Numbered from the stretch's first letter, positions 11,083 through 23,101 are shown. The stretch is 64,000 nt of DNA from Symsagittifera roscoffensis (GCF_963678635.1 NC_087062.1:38342518-38406517), one strand, 5' to 3'. The notes: a model not told the origin generated them from the letters alone. Numbers and translations are program-made.

Positions 11083-11535
11083 GTTGTAAGCTACACTATT
11101 TCAGATGACTATAAGAATACGAACTCAAGGTGTAAAATATGTTTACATTTGCCATAATGATTTTTTGTTTTTTACTAGCTCACTTTAACACATTTTAACA
11201 TCCCAATACACTCCCGCCACCTTACTAAGACTTTGCAAAACGTATTTTCACTCAATTTGAAGAAAAAAAAACGCCAAAATTTTTCTCAATATATATAGAA
11301 CTTTCTTAATTAACCTTTTGGATTTCAAATGACGACTGAAAGGCCTTTGGACTTTAAGATGATCTCAAACCCGGCTTTCGCCAGGCACCTAAAGTCATGT
11401 GAGAAGGTTCAACCTAAAGCCATATTTCATCCCTAGTTCAATAGAGCGGTGACAACGATAACTGAACTGCAGGTATATTTTGTACAACTTGAGCTGCAAA
11501 CACCTGACAATTTTTTGTTTCCGTTTTGATCATAG

Positions 11536-12021
11536 GAACAGTGGATGCTAAAAAGGGTGCAATACTAGCTGGTGAGCTTGAATTGAGATGCAGGGAATGT
11601 TTGCCTGTTAAGTGCGCAATCTGTATAGTTTGTCACCAAAATACGACAGAAGAAAATGTGGAACCTAGTTTCTACGTTCAAGTATGCCCTTCGCCCACTC
11701 AGGAAACGAGCAAGAGCCAACAAGATAGACCACCCATCAAACAAGAAGACATTAAACTCGGAGGTATCAAACAAAAGTCTGTGCATTCTGAAATTAAAAG
11801 AAGCTCGACACAGGTCAAAAAAAGAGTTCGAAACTGCAAAACAAATGAGAAGATTTGCCCGCAAAACGAAGTCGTGGGTGGGGCTGACGCACCTGTGAAG
11901 AGGGGGAGGGGCAAGACGTTCTCGGTGCACAGACATTGTCTGAAGTGCAGTGGGTGTCATTGTGGCTTCAAGCAGGACCAGTTGTGTTTCCTACAGTGGA
12001 AGATGGATCCAAACGATACAG
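11536..12021 (+). CDS. LIM-type gene, exon with second and third Cys clusters
   Basis: The acceptor CATAG ends at 11535 and the donor ACAG/GTAAAT is at 12021. The frame enters with two nucleotides of a codon and leaves with one, matching both neighbours. It encodes CRECLPVKCAICIVCHQN, then about 90 mostly basic and polar residues, then FSVHRHCLKCSGCHCGF, a good match to the H-x2-C-x2-C-x2-C centre of a LIM domain. The segment after each cluster ends in VQV- or VQN-type strings (FYVQVCPS here, VYVQNQSQ in the previous exon). This suggests duplicated modules. Which LIM family it belongs to is not clear. Confidence 0.6.
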
Positions 12022-12216
12022 GTAAATTTTCTCCTCTTCGCAGCAATAAAAAAACGTTTAGTTTTTGAATGTTTGAACTCAAATGTGAGGACGGGAACAA
12101 ATGCAGAAAATAAAGAGCAGTAAAACAGCCCTATCACCTGGCTGGTGGTGATTAGAGCTAGAATTTGAAAAGTGGAACTTCGGTTAGCAAAAAAACTAAG
12201 CACTTGTCTCATTTAG

Positions 12217-12333
12217 TGGACAGTGACACTCCCAGTGTGGTACTTTACGATGCAGTCTGCAGACTAAAGAGATGCGACTTCTGCCACTGGAACCCCAGCA
12301 CACACGCCTCACACGTGGGAGGACAGTCAACAG
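12217..12333 (+). CDS. LIM-type gene, small Cys-containing exon
   Basis: The acceptor CATTTAG ends at 12216. The frame continues exactly from the preceding donor and gives VDSDTPSVVL followed by CRLKRCDFCHW, plausible metal ligands closing the LIM-like unit. The only donor that keeps frame with the next exon is a GC donor after CAACAG at 12333, a known minority class (GC-AG introns). A GT alternative at 12315 breaks the phase. The exon end is therefore less certain than its start. Confidence 0.45.
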
Positions 12334-12575
12334 GCGATAACTCATCTCTTTATTCATTCTTAACATTTTTCCGCAATATTTTTGAAAAAACAGAACGGAA
12401 TTAAAGACTTTCGCGAGAAGCGGATCCTATAAAAGTTTATGAAAAAGTATTTTTTTTGCTTTGCTTTTCAGGGCCAAAACTAACGTAATTTTTTGCACGG
12501 CAGGTAAACTTTTGAAGTGACCAAGAAAAGTATGTTGATGGTATTTTGAGCAGATTGATGTATCATTCATTGAAG

Positions 12576-12768
12576 GTCGTCACGGAAAAATTGAGGTTCA
12601 AGTGTGCTCGAGTACTTCATGCAGGGAGCGGCTAGCTCAGCTTAGAGAATTGTATGCTGCACAGTCGTTGCACGAGGGAAACAGTAATTTGATGAAGACG
12701 TCTCCGAAAAGTGACAAGAGCAGCAGAAGAAGTGACAGTACATCTCACTCCTATTTATCCGACAACAG
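12576..12768 (+). CDS. LIM-type gene, Ser-rich exon
   Basis: The acceptor TTGAAG ends at 12575. The exon encodes GRHGKIEVQVCSSTSCRERL, then an Ala/Leu helix-like stretch and a Ser/Lys-rich end, SDKSSRRSDSTSHSYLSDN. The VQVC string echoes the previous exons. The end is placed at a GC donor after CAACAG (12768) because that phase joins the next exon. If not spliced there, the frame stops at 12784, giving an alternative short C-terminus. Confidence 0.45.
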
Positions 12769-13289
12769 GCTAGTTTTTAGATGAAGACTGCTTGTCCGCA
12801 GAGGTGAGGGGGGGGGGGGGGATGGATCAACACAAATCACAGCCGCTGTTTATCACTTTACAGATCTTACATTTATTGGGATTGGCTTCCTGAGCACTCA
12901 TGGAATTTTCAAACATAATAGTTGAAGTTTAATCCACAATCCACATAGTATGATTTCTGATAAAGTTTTGCGCGGCTTTCTCCCCACCCCCCTTTTTTTA
13001 CTACCTGAGAACTTGTGCAAGCTATTTTTGTTCACTTTGTTTGTTGTAACCAAAAATGGTATGCGGACTAATTAGGCCATGGCAAACATATTTGCCCGGG
13101 TCGATATCAAACATATTTGCCATTAAAAAATCTGAATAGATCCGCGTGGGGACCGGAAATTCATAGTCACCACGCAGTTCAAAGTCTAAACATAAGTCTG
13201 CAAAGTCTGAACATTTTGTAGGTTTCATGAGTTTGAATCCGAGCCTTGATCTCCCGCAATTTCAATCTTTCGTACACCCAGCTGTTGTT

Positions 13290-13830
13290 GGACCTCTTTG
13301 GCCTTAAACTAGTTTGAATGGTCCAAACGGCCTTGTGCTGAAATATTTTTCCATATGATCTGAAACCACAAGCCAGAGTTTTCCGGTCCATACGGTCTAA
13401 ATCTGGACTCCTTTGGCCCACACTGTCTGAATCAGGGTTCATTTGGTCCACGCGTCCTAAACCAGTCTCATTCGATCCACGCGGTCTGAATTCGGATTTC
13501 TGTGTTCCACACGGTCTGAATCAGGAGCTCGTTGTACCACTCAGTCTCAAACCGGATTCTTCGGTCCACAAGGTCTATATTCAAACTTCTTCGGTCCACA
13601 CGGTCTGAACCCGGACTTCGTTAGTCTACACGATCTGAAACCGGATTCTTTAAGTCCACACGGTCTGAATCCGGATTTTTTGGGTCCACAAGGTCTGAAA
13701 ACGGATTCACTCAGTCCCTTTGGTCTAAACATAGTATTTTCTGGTCAATACGGTCTGAACATACCATGTTCTAGTCCCAACGGTCTGGACATGCTAAATT
13801 CTGGTCCACACGGTCTGAAGATAAAGTTAC
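13290..13830. repeat. 30-bp minisatellite in the LIM-type gene intron
   Basis: About 18 diverged units of period 30 around the core GGTCCACACGGTCTGAA. Because the period is a multiple of three, open frames of decapeptide repeats appear on both strands, but these are by-products. It lies in the intron 12769-14057. Confidence 0.8.
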
Positions 13831-14057
13831 TACCTCAAACCAGGTGGTCTTCATACTTAATCTTGTTAAACCCTCGTTTTATCATAAAGTTAATGCATAT
13901 GTGCGCGGGGACCGTTCTGTCGCTCAATGGTTCGATTACTTTATATCCGTCCCTAAAATTTCGTGTAATTTGTACCTATGATTGATTTTACAAGATTTCG
14001 TTTCTATTTGAGTAGTTTGATTTTTTTAAGTATTTTGATTTTTTTTTGTTTTCGCAG

Positions 14058-14391
14058 ATTGTGGAGATGGGTCGAACACGGAATGCGTTGCGTAGAGCAG
14101 AACAGAAAAGAGAACTTGAAAAGACGACAATTCATCAAGAGGTCACAGTCTCTTCTAGTTGGTAGGCCAAAACCGAAGCACCTCAGGAACACACAAGGAA
14201 CCTGCAGATCAACAGCCACAATCAATAACAAACACAGCAGTCGTTTTACCAGCAAAAACAAATGTTGCGACAACGAAAACTGTGGCTGTAATAAAGATGG
14301 GGTAACCAAAAAAGAGAATGGTTCTAAAAGAGAAGCAAATTTGAAGACATTCCCGAGCAAAAAAGAAACAAAACGAAAGACACCGACTTAA
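14058..14391 (+). CDS. LIM-type gene, basic C-terminal exon
   Basis: The acceptor TTTTCGCAG ends at 14057. Entering in the phase left by the 12768 donor gives the longest open frame here, LWRWVEHGMRCVEQNRKE, then Lys/Arg-rich sequence with CCDNENCGCNK and a TAA at 14389-14391. The strong basic bias suggests a nucleic-acid-binding or nuclear-localising tail; that is inference. In the alternative phase the exon would end at a TAG at 14163. No canonical AATAAA was seen close by. Confidence 0.45.
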
Positions 14392-16554
14392 AACGATGAG
14401 ATTGGTGATAAAATTTAGGGAATTCCAATTTCTGAAACGAATAGGAGAAAACATTCTGATGTAGATTAGTAGATGTACTAGCTGTCTTGTTTTCACTAAA
14501 ATGAAAATATTTTATAATAGACATATACTAATGTTTAGGAAGGATAATGTAGACTTTTAAAAATTCTAGGTTTTTTTTCAAACAGGTGTTTTTCAAGTCC
14601 GAGCTTTCAGCTTTCGTAAAAACGAGTAAAACCTGCGCTTCAAACCAGCGCACCAAAAAAGGCACTTTTTCGGACAGCTTTGCTTGTGGCCCAGATTTGT
14701 GCCTAAGTTGGTTCTATGCATTTAAGATTTCAGAAGATCTCACAAGAGCAATGACAAACTCATTGAAAAAGTCTGTTGAATTCTGAACACAAACGACCGG
14801 GTTGAAGATCAAACAAAAAATTCCCCTAACTTAGTTTTTCTTAAAAAGTTTGTAGGTAGTTTCCGCTGCTACAACTTTTTTTGTTCTCAGATAGCAAAAT
14901 TTTCCCAAATTTCAAACGAAATCCCAAAACACTTTGATGTGTTTCTATACCGTAATAATATATGAAAATCAATTACGAAAAATTTTAGTTTCCTTTTCAA
15001 ACTTAATTGAGTAAAATTTTTTAGATTAGCTATAATGTTTGCAAATCGAATCTGTATAACATGATTTTTCCAAGCAACCTCCAAGTTGTACGTAATGAGT
15101 GGTACGATTATTTTTTGGAGACAAAGCAAAATCAGTTTTGACGAATCATGTCATATAGCTTTGGACGTGCTGTAGATCGGGTTCAGATATATATTGACAA
15201 AAATTCTAGAAATTACAAAAAATACAACCAGATAATATTAGAGGGTTTTTCTATAATCTCATCCAGCCAAAAATTTTGGCCTAGGAGCTTCCTTAGGCCC
15301 CGGGTTGACAAAACATGCTTAACATACAATTCGACACTATGATAAAAACACAATTTCTATACAATTTCTTAGAGTTAAAAAAATTGTAAATTGTATAAAA
15401 ATTGTGTGAAAAGTTTGAAAGTAAACCTTTTTTGGATAACATAATGTTTATAACAAATTTTTTTTTGCCACTCAATAGAATTATTTTTTTTTGGATTTTG
15501 CTACATTGTTTATCACAGAAACTGTATGAAAAAGCAAATGAAAATGGGTAACAAGAATTTTCTCCATGCTCTATAAATTTGTTTGACAGACATTTTTTTG
15601 TTGAAAAAAAATCAAAAATATGCAGAGTGGCACACTAAGTAGCAGTTTCCACGACCACGCAGAAAACCTGAATTTGATGACATTAGCCATTTGAGATTAA
15701 TAAGAGTGTTAAAAGGCTATGGCGATGCGGTATGATGCCATTTATAGCTCGTAGTGAGTTAATTTGATGCATATAAATTTAATTTTTGGCGTATTTAAGA
15801 AAACTTTGTCTGATGGTATGTAGCAGTTTGATGTTTTATAGTTGGATAGAAACTCAAAAAAGACGATGAGAGGAATATCCGGGGACTATGTGCCATTCGA
15901 CAAGAAAGCGATCTGTTTTTTTCGGACAACAAAAGAACGTATAAAACGTCAAAACCAACGAATAAGGTCGTTGATAACAAGTCGAACCCATAAGTTAAAG
16001 GTATTATAGAAGTTACGAAATCAATTTTAGTTTTTCAAATAGGATTTGCATGACTTGTAACAATCTGATTTTCTGCGACCAAAATCCGAAAAATCACATG
16101 AAAACTCAAAACTCGACGAAAACTGGAAACGCGAAAATCCGAACAAAAATTTTTGTCTGTCAGACTAAGACAACAAATTGCACGAAGAAGACGGATACCG
16201 AAGGTTAGAGTCGATTGATTACTGAAGCAAAGAAGCCTTCCAAGGCAACCACTCTCAGGAAGTTTTAGAAAATGTTCGCAAAATCAACAAACTCCAAATA
16301 ATGTTCACGATTTGAAAATAAGATTTCTGGAAATTGAAGTCAATTTCACGATGCTATGTTTCATTTAAAATCCGTTTTTTCAATTGTGAAAATAATTTTC
16401 ACAATTTTATTCCCTCTTAAAATTTTTTCATCTATTTAAATGCGACTACCTATCTCCCCATGTTCAAGTTCATGTCGCAAGTTAAAGCTTTCAGACAAAA
16501 TTTCGCACGTTTAAGCTGTATCGTATATTCCAGTGCTTGAGAAACATTTCACTG
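14392..16554. other. AT-rich intergenic stretch
   Basis: Long A and T runs and dense stops. No gene, RNA or clear element was recognised. Confidence 0.5.
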
Positions 16555-17408
16555 CAATTCCAAAAGGGAAAGGAGCTGCAAGGCATGGTAGGGCGAGGAC
16601 TGGCCAGGCAGGGCAGGGCAGCGCAGGCCAGGGTAGACGCGCAGGGCAGGACGAGGAGGACAATCCAGGGCAGTTTGGGTTGGGCCAAGGCAAGTTGGGG
16701 GAGCTCAAGTCAGCCACGCACCTGGAGGGGCAAGGCAGGAGTAGGACAATGCAAAGGGCGGGAAGAGCGAGTAAGGGTAAGGAAGGGTAAGGAGTGCAAG
16801 GAACGGCAGGGCAGCGCTAGGCAAGACAGGGCAATACCAGGCAAGGCAGGATAGGGTAGGGCAGAAGTGCAGAAGTAGGGGGAAAGTAGGGTTGGGGAGA
16901 GCAAGGCAAGGCAGAACCAGGAAATGGGGGAAATGGCCTGGGTAGGGCAGCGCAAAGGAGGGCAGAACGAGAAGGGGCATGAGAAGAAGGGGCAAGGCAA
17001 GGCAGTTCGAGGATGTGCATGTTAGGCCCCGGCCAGACAAGGCAGGACCAGGAATTACAAGGTAGGGAAGGGAGAGGAGGTGCAATGCGGGGTCGAAAAG
17101 CGCAAGGCAAGGCAGGTTAGGATAGCGAGAGGCAAGGCAGAGCAGCGCATGTCAATTTTTCACAGTATGAGGAATGGCAAAGCAGGGTAGGGAAGCACAA
17201 GTCGGCGCAGGGCGGACGAGGAGAGGCTATGCCTGGGTAGAGCAAAGAGGGTCGATGCAGGTGAGCGCACAGCAGGGTAGGGCAGCGCATGGCATGGTAG
17301 GATGAGGAGGTGTAAAGCAGAGTAGGGTAGAGCAAGGGAGGCTAGGGTAAAGGCAGGCCAGGCAGGGCGAGGAGATGTAAAGCAGGTTAGAGTAGCGCAA
17401 GGCAGGGC
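16555..17408. repeat. G-rich, C-poor degenerate GGCA/GGGCA array
   Basis: About 850 bp of degenerate GGCAGGGCA-type words with G greatly exceeding C on the + strand and few T. Overlapping frames on both strands are open but are composition artefacts. Such G-clustered, strand-asymmetric DNA is prone to R-loops and slippage. Confidence 0.8.
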
Positions 17409-18240
17409 ATCCAGCTAGCTAGCCACCCATCATCCGTTGATCCATCCAGCCAGCCGTACATCAAGCCATTCTTCAACCATCAGTCAAACCATAATCTTTT
17501 CATCAGTTCTTGCAATCGTCAATTCATCCGTCCATTTATTCAACCACCAATCCATCAAGCCATCCATTCAAGCATCCAACCGTTCTTTGTTACGTTTACC
17601 ATTTATCCAAGCATCTTTCAAGCAATCCATCTATCTCGCCAGAAATCATTCGCGCATCCATTCATCCAACCAGCAATCCGTCCAGCCATCCATTGTTTAT
17701 CAATCTAATCAGCCTGCTTTCCATCCATCCATCTATTGGCCAAGCATCCAGTTGGCCAAGCATCCATCATCCTTCCATCCATCGTCCATCAATCCAACGA
17801 TCTATATATCAAAGCGTTATCATCCATCCATGTAACCAGCAATCCATCAAGTCTAGATAGCAACTTGATAGATTGCTGGTTACATGAATAGATGATAACG
17901 CCTTGATCGTTCAATCACCAATCAATCATCCACGCAACCAGACATCGATCCATCTATCCACCGAGCCGTCCATTCATCTGTTCAGTTATCCATCGATCCA
18001 ACCAGGCATCCATCCGTCCCTCCAGCAGATCATCGGTCCATCCATGTACCCATCAACCCAACCAGTCCATATTACACAGATCACAACCAGTCGATAATCA
18101 GATCAGTCGATATTACACCTTTCAGTCCAACCAGATCAGTCGATATTACAACCCAACCAGCAGATAATCAGATCAGTCGATATTACACCTTTCAGTCCCG
18201 TCATCCATTATTCGAACCAGCCATTGATACAGCCAACCCA
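17409..18240. repeat. CATC/ATCCAACCA-rich degenerate array
   Basis: Low-complexity DNA built from CATCCATC and ATCCAACCAG words. It abuts the G-rich array and shares its C/G skew switch: C-rich on the + strand here, G-rich before. It includes a 35-bp direct repeat (18094-18128 and 18165-18199, beginning ATAATCAGATCAGTCGATAT) and the inverted repeat annotated separately. Ser/His/Pro-rich open frames in it are not considered genes. Confidence 0.75.
17807..17908. repeat. Inverted repeat with about 45-bp arms
   Basis: The left arm 17807-17852 and right arm 17863-17908 are reverse complements apart from about four mismatches or gaps. They share GCGTTATCATC and CATGTAACCAGCAATC and are separated by about 10 bp. 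It would form a long hairpin or cruciform. Confidence 0.8.
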
Positions 18241-18589
18241 CCAAGTTTTTTCCATTAAGTCTTGTTGTTACTTATTGAGGTTATCACAATTTAAAGGTCT
18301 GTGCCCTTATAAACTTTTGCACGTTTTTTGTGCATCTTTAGGTTATAGGATTTAAGCTAAAATCTACAGGACCATCAGAGATCAATAAATATGACAAACA
18401 CGTCAATCATGCAAAATTAACCAAATAAAACATTAAATTTGTTACCAAGGTAACATAGCAAGGTTCGCTAAAAATTTGTTAAAAACGGACTCAAATTTTT
18501 TATTGACTTAACTTTTTAAAGCATTGTTGCCTATCCGTTAATTTATCGCACCCAAAAAGATATCAGACAAAAAAGAGATGCGCAATATC

Positions 18590-18824
18590 AGATAACTTTT
18601 CCTGTCTAATATTTTGTCTAGCGGTAGGTTGTTCTCAAACGGTTGTGTTATTAATTAGCACTACCAGTTATCAGTGTTTGTAGTTATTTTATATGATTTC
18701 AGCGGCTGGGCATATCTTACACTGAGATATGCTCGAGTGAGACATTTTCCCATATAATTTCACTCATTGATCGGAGCAAACCAGAGCATGATTGGATTAA
18801 TTCAATCTCTCTTGATTCTGATCA
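18590..18824 (-). repeat. Element C 3' LTR
   Basis: Aligns with 26703-26952. Shared blocks include CTAGCGGTAG, TAGCACTACC, TATCAGTGTT, GCGGCTGGGCATAT, GCTCGAGT, ATCGGAGCAA and CAGAGCATGA. The left edge is uncertain by about 10 bp. Confidence 0.65.
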
Positions 18825-18999
18825 AATGTTTTACAGCTCGGTTGATGCTCTCTCTAATAGTTCGTAGAGCTAGTTCTCAGTGTTTAATCTTTTAAATAAT
18901 AATAACTTCGAGCTCCATCTTAATTTTAAGGTGAAATACATTATCGTTTACATGACAACGGCGAGTGTCAAAGCATCGCGTCATGCAGGGACGTCAAAA

Positions 19000-21302
19000 A
19001 ACTTCTCCAGAAAAAAATTTCGCGGGTGGTTGATTTTTTTTATCTGGATACCTTTACCAAGATTCAGGAAAAAAACAATCAATTTTGATATTTATTACTG
19101 TAATTTTTCATTTTCTGTCTGAAAAAAATTCAGAGCTAAATGAGTTGTTAATGCATGTTTCATTTTATAATTGGATCTTATGGAAAAAAGAATTGCTGCA
19201 ATTTGGTTTTTAAAAGAGAATTTATCGTTGAGCTACCTTGATTCGAGTTAAATAGAAAAAATGATTAATTATGAAATCAAATTTTAATTATAGTTTATGG
19301 TATGAAAACAGATATTTGCTGAAAACAGTTTATCAGCTGTAACGGAACTTTTACGGCATCAAATTTTTTGTCAGGTTCATTTTGATTGTCGTTCAAAGCA
19401 GAAGATGTCCTAGCGGTATCCTGGCTGACACGTTGGCGCCCTGTGAACAGCGATTTGATGATATTCAGTGTTTAAGCCGAGCACAAAAATGTGTTTCAAA
19501 ATTAGTCTAAACGGTTCATTGGACACAACTGGGTCGGTAAGCTACCCTGTAGGAGATAAAATTGATTCAAGTTCTTTCTGTTAAAAAGTTCTTTTCGACC
19601 AAAATACCGAGTTTCCGACTTTTTTGAAAACTTTAGTCGCTTTATGGCTTCCTGTTGAAGTTAATATAGCAAGGACGGTTTGTTTCTACATGTATGCTTG
19701 CGGCAGCAATTTTTCTACCGATTGGGTTGCGATGTTTTGTTTTTGTGATGGTTTTTTGTTTCTAATTATCTTCTGTTTTTTTTTTCATAGTACATCAAAT
19801 GATTCTCTCATCTTCAATATAGTTGTCATTACAGGCGAGCCAGAGGGTGGTGAGAGGCGAGCCAGAGAGTGTTGACAGGCGTGTCAAAGAAAGCTCTCGC
19901 TTCGATCTCCGCTCTCCTGCTACACATAATCAAATTTTAGGATGTTTGTTTTACGAAACAGACAGTTTATTTTGATAAGAACCGATCGTTCTCTCAGTTT
20001 ATCAAGCCCAAATCCTAGTTTGCTAGTGTGATAGAACTTTAACTGATTAGCTTCTTCATATTGCAATAAAAACTGCGCAATAAAAGATAATAAGATAGTT
20101 TTTTAAAATGTGTTTTTCGTGTATAGATAGAGGGTTGATTTATTCTGGTGTGGTAATCGCATCGTCACTGATGCTCCGACTTGTGGTATTTCTATGGCTT
20201 GGAGAGCTGTATGTAGCCCCGAATAATCGTCTCTGACTTGCCGCGCTACTCTTATGCTCATTAGAAAGTAACTCGAGACACAATGAATGATAGGATTTTG
20301 GAAATTTAGAAGATTTCCTGTTCCAAAAGATATGCTTGATACCTCCTTAATCGTGTTGATGTTCGAATTAATTGGGCCAGCGTTTTACTTTTTAGTATAA
20401 CTTCTTATCAACTGTTCTGCTCGTCGTACACTTGATCAGATGATGTCTTTTGTTTTAATAATTGATAGATTTTGCCTCATCTATTTTTTCCGTGCTGTCA
20501 CTTTTGCTTCCATTGTTGACCTTGGAAAAAACGTGATTGGTACCAGTTTGCGTGCATCTACAGTCTAAAGGCTGTAATTTTGTAGCTGTTTCTCTCGCGT
20601 TGTTCCTGGACCTGGTTTCATTTGGTTCTGGTTATTTTTATCTCTGTTTTCAGCTGCTGTTTTCGTCTGCTTTGCAACGATTATGTTTAGAAGAGTTGAT
20701 CCAAATTGTATCCTGTTCTGGACCATCACTATTCTCTGGTTCTCCTTTCGTTGTAGCAACGGTTTACTCATGGCGAGTGAGACGTTTTTCCATTCTGGTG
20801 GAGATGGAGCTAGTGGCTCTGGAAATGGGTCCGGCGAAGGGTCAGGTGGTGTTGTACTGCTGATGATAGCGGTGGTGGTGCTAGCGGATGTGTATCAGGG
20901 GAGTGGTAATGGTGCTTCGTGATGGTGGCGGTAAGTAATAAGCGAGTAAGCAGCCGTTTGGCACAAGTACTGCTGATACTGGAAACCCACCTCTCGGAAT
21001 GGATAGGCAAATTATTGCAAGTGCGCTTTGTGTCGTTTCATTGTCATTTTTTTTTTCATTTTCGTGCATTTTTCTAGCATTGCATCTTGAATGGATGTAA
21101 CAGAGTCTGATTCTGCTATAACTGCTTTTTTGTTTTTTTTTGCAAAAAGTAAAGATCGAGAGAACTTGTCGGTTCTCGTCCCGGCAAAATTGAGCTTTAA
21201 CATTTCGATGGATGAATAGATTGATGTGTTTTTAATTAATGTTGCAATTGGGACATAGTTATGGCAATCTGACCCTTGTTGGACACTGTTTAATCTCAGT
21301 AT
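19000..21302. other. Element C interior without recognisable coding
   Basis: By position this should hold integrase and tail sequence of element C on the minus strand. Only short pieces such as minus 20771-20565 (ending KPGPGTTREKQLQNYSL) look protein-like, and no integrase motif can be defended. Confidence 0.35.
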
Positions 21303-21315
21303 CCTTTTGAGAGGT

Positions 21316-21769
21316 GCCGGACATCAAGCCGACGGGACTTCAAGCCGAATCGTAATATTAGGGACTTCAAGCCGAATAGTTCTTTATAAACTCGTAAAAT
21401 ATGATTAATTTGAAAACTTTCTTTGAAGAATTTCTGAATTTTATGATCTTTCTTCACAAGTTATTGGCGTTTTCATAAAATTTAAGCCTAAAAATGATGT
21501 TTCGGAAAGTTGAAAAGTAAAATATGGTTGAAGGCTTTTTTCATGTTTATAATTTATGCATTTCAAAAACCGGCTGATGTTATTAACGGATGCAAATCAC
21601 AAGTGGTGCATCGTCATGAATAACGTTTATTATGGACTAAACTTGCCAAAATTTTTGAAAAATAACGTTTTACAGATGATAACATAGTGTTTTGAGGTGC
21701 TTGTAAAGTTTTAATTTCTGCTTGAAGTCCCTTCGGCTTGAAGTCCCGTCGGCTTGTTGTCCTAGACCC
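21316..21769. mobile_element. Inverted-repeat (MITE-like) element, 454 bp
   Basis: The left end reads GGACATCAAGCCGACGGGAC; the reverse complement of the right end is the same with one change (ACAACAAG). About 30 bp are shared, with a second copy of GGGACTTCAAGCCGAA inside each end. No coding capacity. It is flanked by a 13-bp direct repeat CCTTTTGAGAGGT (21303-21315 and 21770-21782). This has the form of a non-autonomous DNA transposon with an unusually long target duplication. Confidence 0.7.
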
Positions 21770-22579
21770 CCTTTTGAGAGGTCCATATGATCATTCAACA
21801 ATGCCAATAGCCTAAGGATATTTCATTGTTGCGTGGTTGGTTTTAATTTCGAGCACAGTTTTTGTTTCATGCATCAGTTCTGATGTTAAGGTATTTCCAA
21901 TTAGAAATGAAAAATGAAAAACAAAATGCGAGCTTTCTTCCAACAAAATCTGCGCTAGCATTCCTCATTATGCTGCATACAGGTATTTCGAGAAAATATA
22001 GTTTCCAATGAGAATGAATTTATACTCTGGTGACTTCAGTGGTCAAGTGTTATAAGTTTGAATCATGTCTCAGAGAAACATTGCAATGACGAAATTGACT
22101 GAAGCGTCAGAATTTGATACTTCGCTGTTGCTCTTTTGAGAAGCAAGAACGTCAAGCAATTCTTAAAAATGCTCGCTCAAAACTCGCAAAAATCAGAAAA
22201 TTAGAAGCAATTCCTGTATTTTTTTGCTGTTCTGGTCTTTATTTATGTAACCAGTTGACGAGTTGTGAAGCCGGTACAGCTTCTTTCCTTAGCTGTATTG
22301 TCAGGCTATTTTGTTTATGTTTTTTTTTAAATCTTGTTTTCTCGTAGAATTTTTGTAAACTAAATCATCTTTGATTACCGGCAGGTTCAACTAGCGAAGA
22401 CAAGACTCGTAAAGTCCAAGCTTCTGCAATTGAGCTTCCAAATTTTTTTCATTTGTGAGGTTGTCTGTTTTGGAATCTTGCGGTGTGTCAATTAGGCTTC
22501 GTGATGTATCAGGTACTTTTGGTGTCGCGCCAATCTGTAATTCTCAATCTGGAGTTTTGTCTAAAAAAGTCAAGAAGAG

Positions 22580-22828
22580 TCAAGCTGTTAGAATAGTTTG
22601 AGTTCTAGACAAAAGCTCTGCTGTATATTTGCGTTTCCACGAACGTGCGCGATAAATAAATTCAAGACGATGACGCGATATTTTTAACTCAGATTGAAGG
22701 GGGTATTTTTTGTTTTTGGTTCGGAAAACTTGCGTTAAGCTTAGACTGTCAGTTAGACATATAACTGGTTTTGATGAAGTGCTAGACAAGATCAAGAGCA
22801 AAGTAGAGTGCTTAAACACTGTTTGCAC
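22580..22828 (-). pseudogene. Element C RNase H end fragment
   Basis: The minus-strand segment contains KPVICLTDSLSLTQVFRTKN followed by SRHRLEFIYRARSWKRKY and TAELLSR. This pattern matches the end of retrotransposon RNase H, where a TDH/TDS motif is followed about 30-40 residues later by a Y-x-G.-N..AD.LSR-type ending. Only this part survives. Confidence 0.5.
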
Positions 22829-23101
22829 TAAGAAACAGAACCTCAGTTTGTTGTATTGAAGAGTTTTGAACCAAAGAACGCTGGCGTATAAGTTTTTATT
22901 TCAATGTTTGTTGCTTGACTTAGGTTATATTTGATACTTCATTGTTTTATGAAGCTCATCTTTTATTTTAAATTCAATATTTTTTCTCAGTAGACCTTAA
23001 AATGGTATCAATTTTTCATCTGAGCTTGACATATAGTTCGCAAGGAACTGAAAGAAACCAAAAGGTCTTTTCACTTATCCAACAATATGCTTTATTTTTA
23101 T

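Noticed and set aside
12602-12784. Treating the Ser-rich segment as an independent 60-residue gene
   Set aside because: It opens at a splice acceptor and continues in phase from the LIM-type exons, so it fits better as an internal exon.
13290-13830. CRISPR-like array of about 30-bp repeats
   Set aside because: Repeats are diverged and contiguous, without unique spacers, in a eukaryotic intron; it is a minisatellite.
16533-17335. Several overlapping 70-130-codon ORFs in the G-rich array on both strands
   Set aside because: They arise from stop-poor composition (few T on one strand). They overlap in several frames and show only repetitive Gly/Arg/Gln or Leu/Pro/Ser peptides.
17437-18097. Ser/His/Pro-rich ORFs in the CATC array
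   Set aside because: Two frames are open at the same time through the same repeats, so the openness comes from the repeat words.
19434-19450. TGGCGCCCTGTGAACAG as a retroviral-type primer-binding site
   Set aside because: No LTR end (CA) adjoins it and no repeated LTR partner was found.
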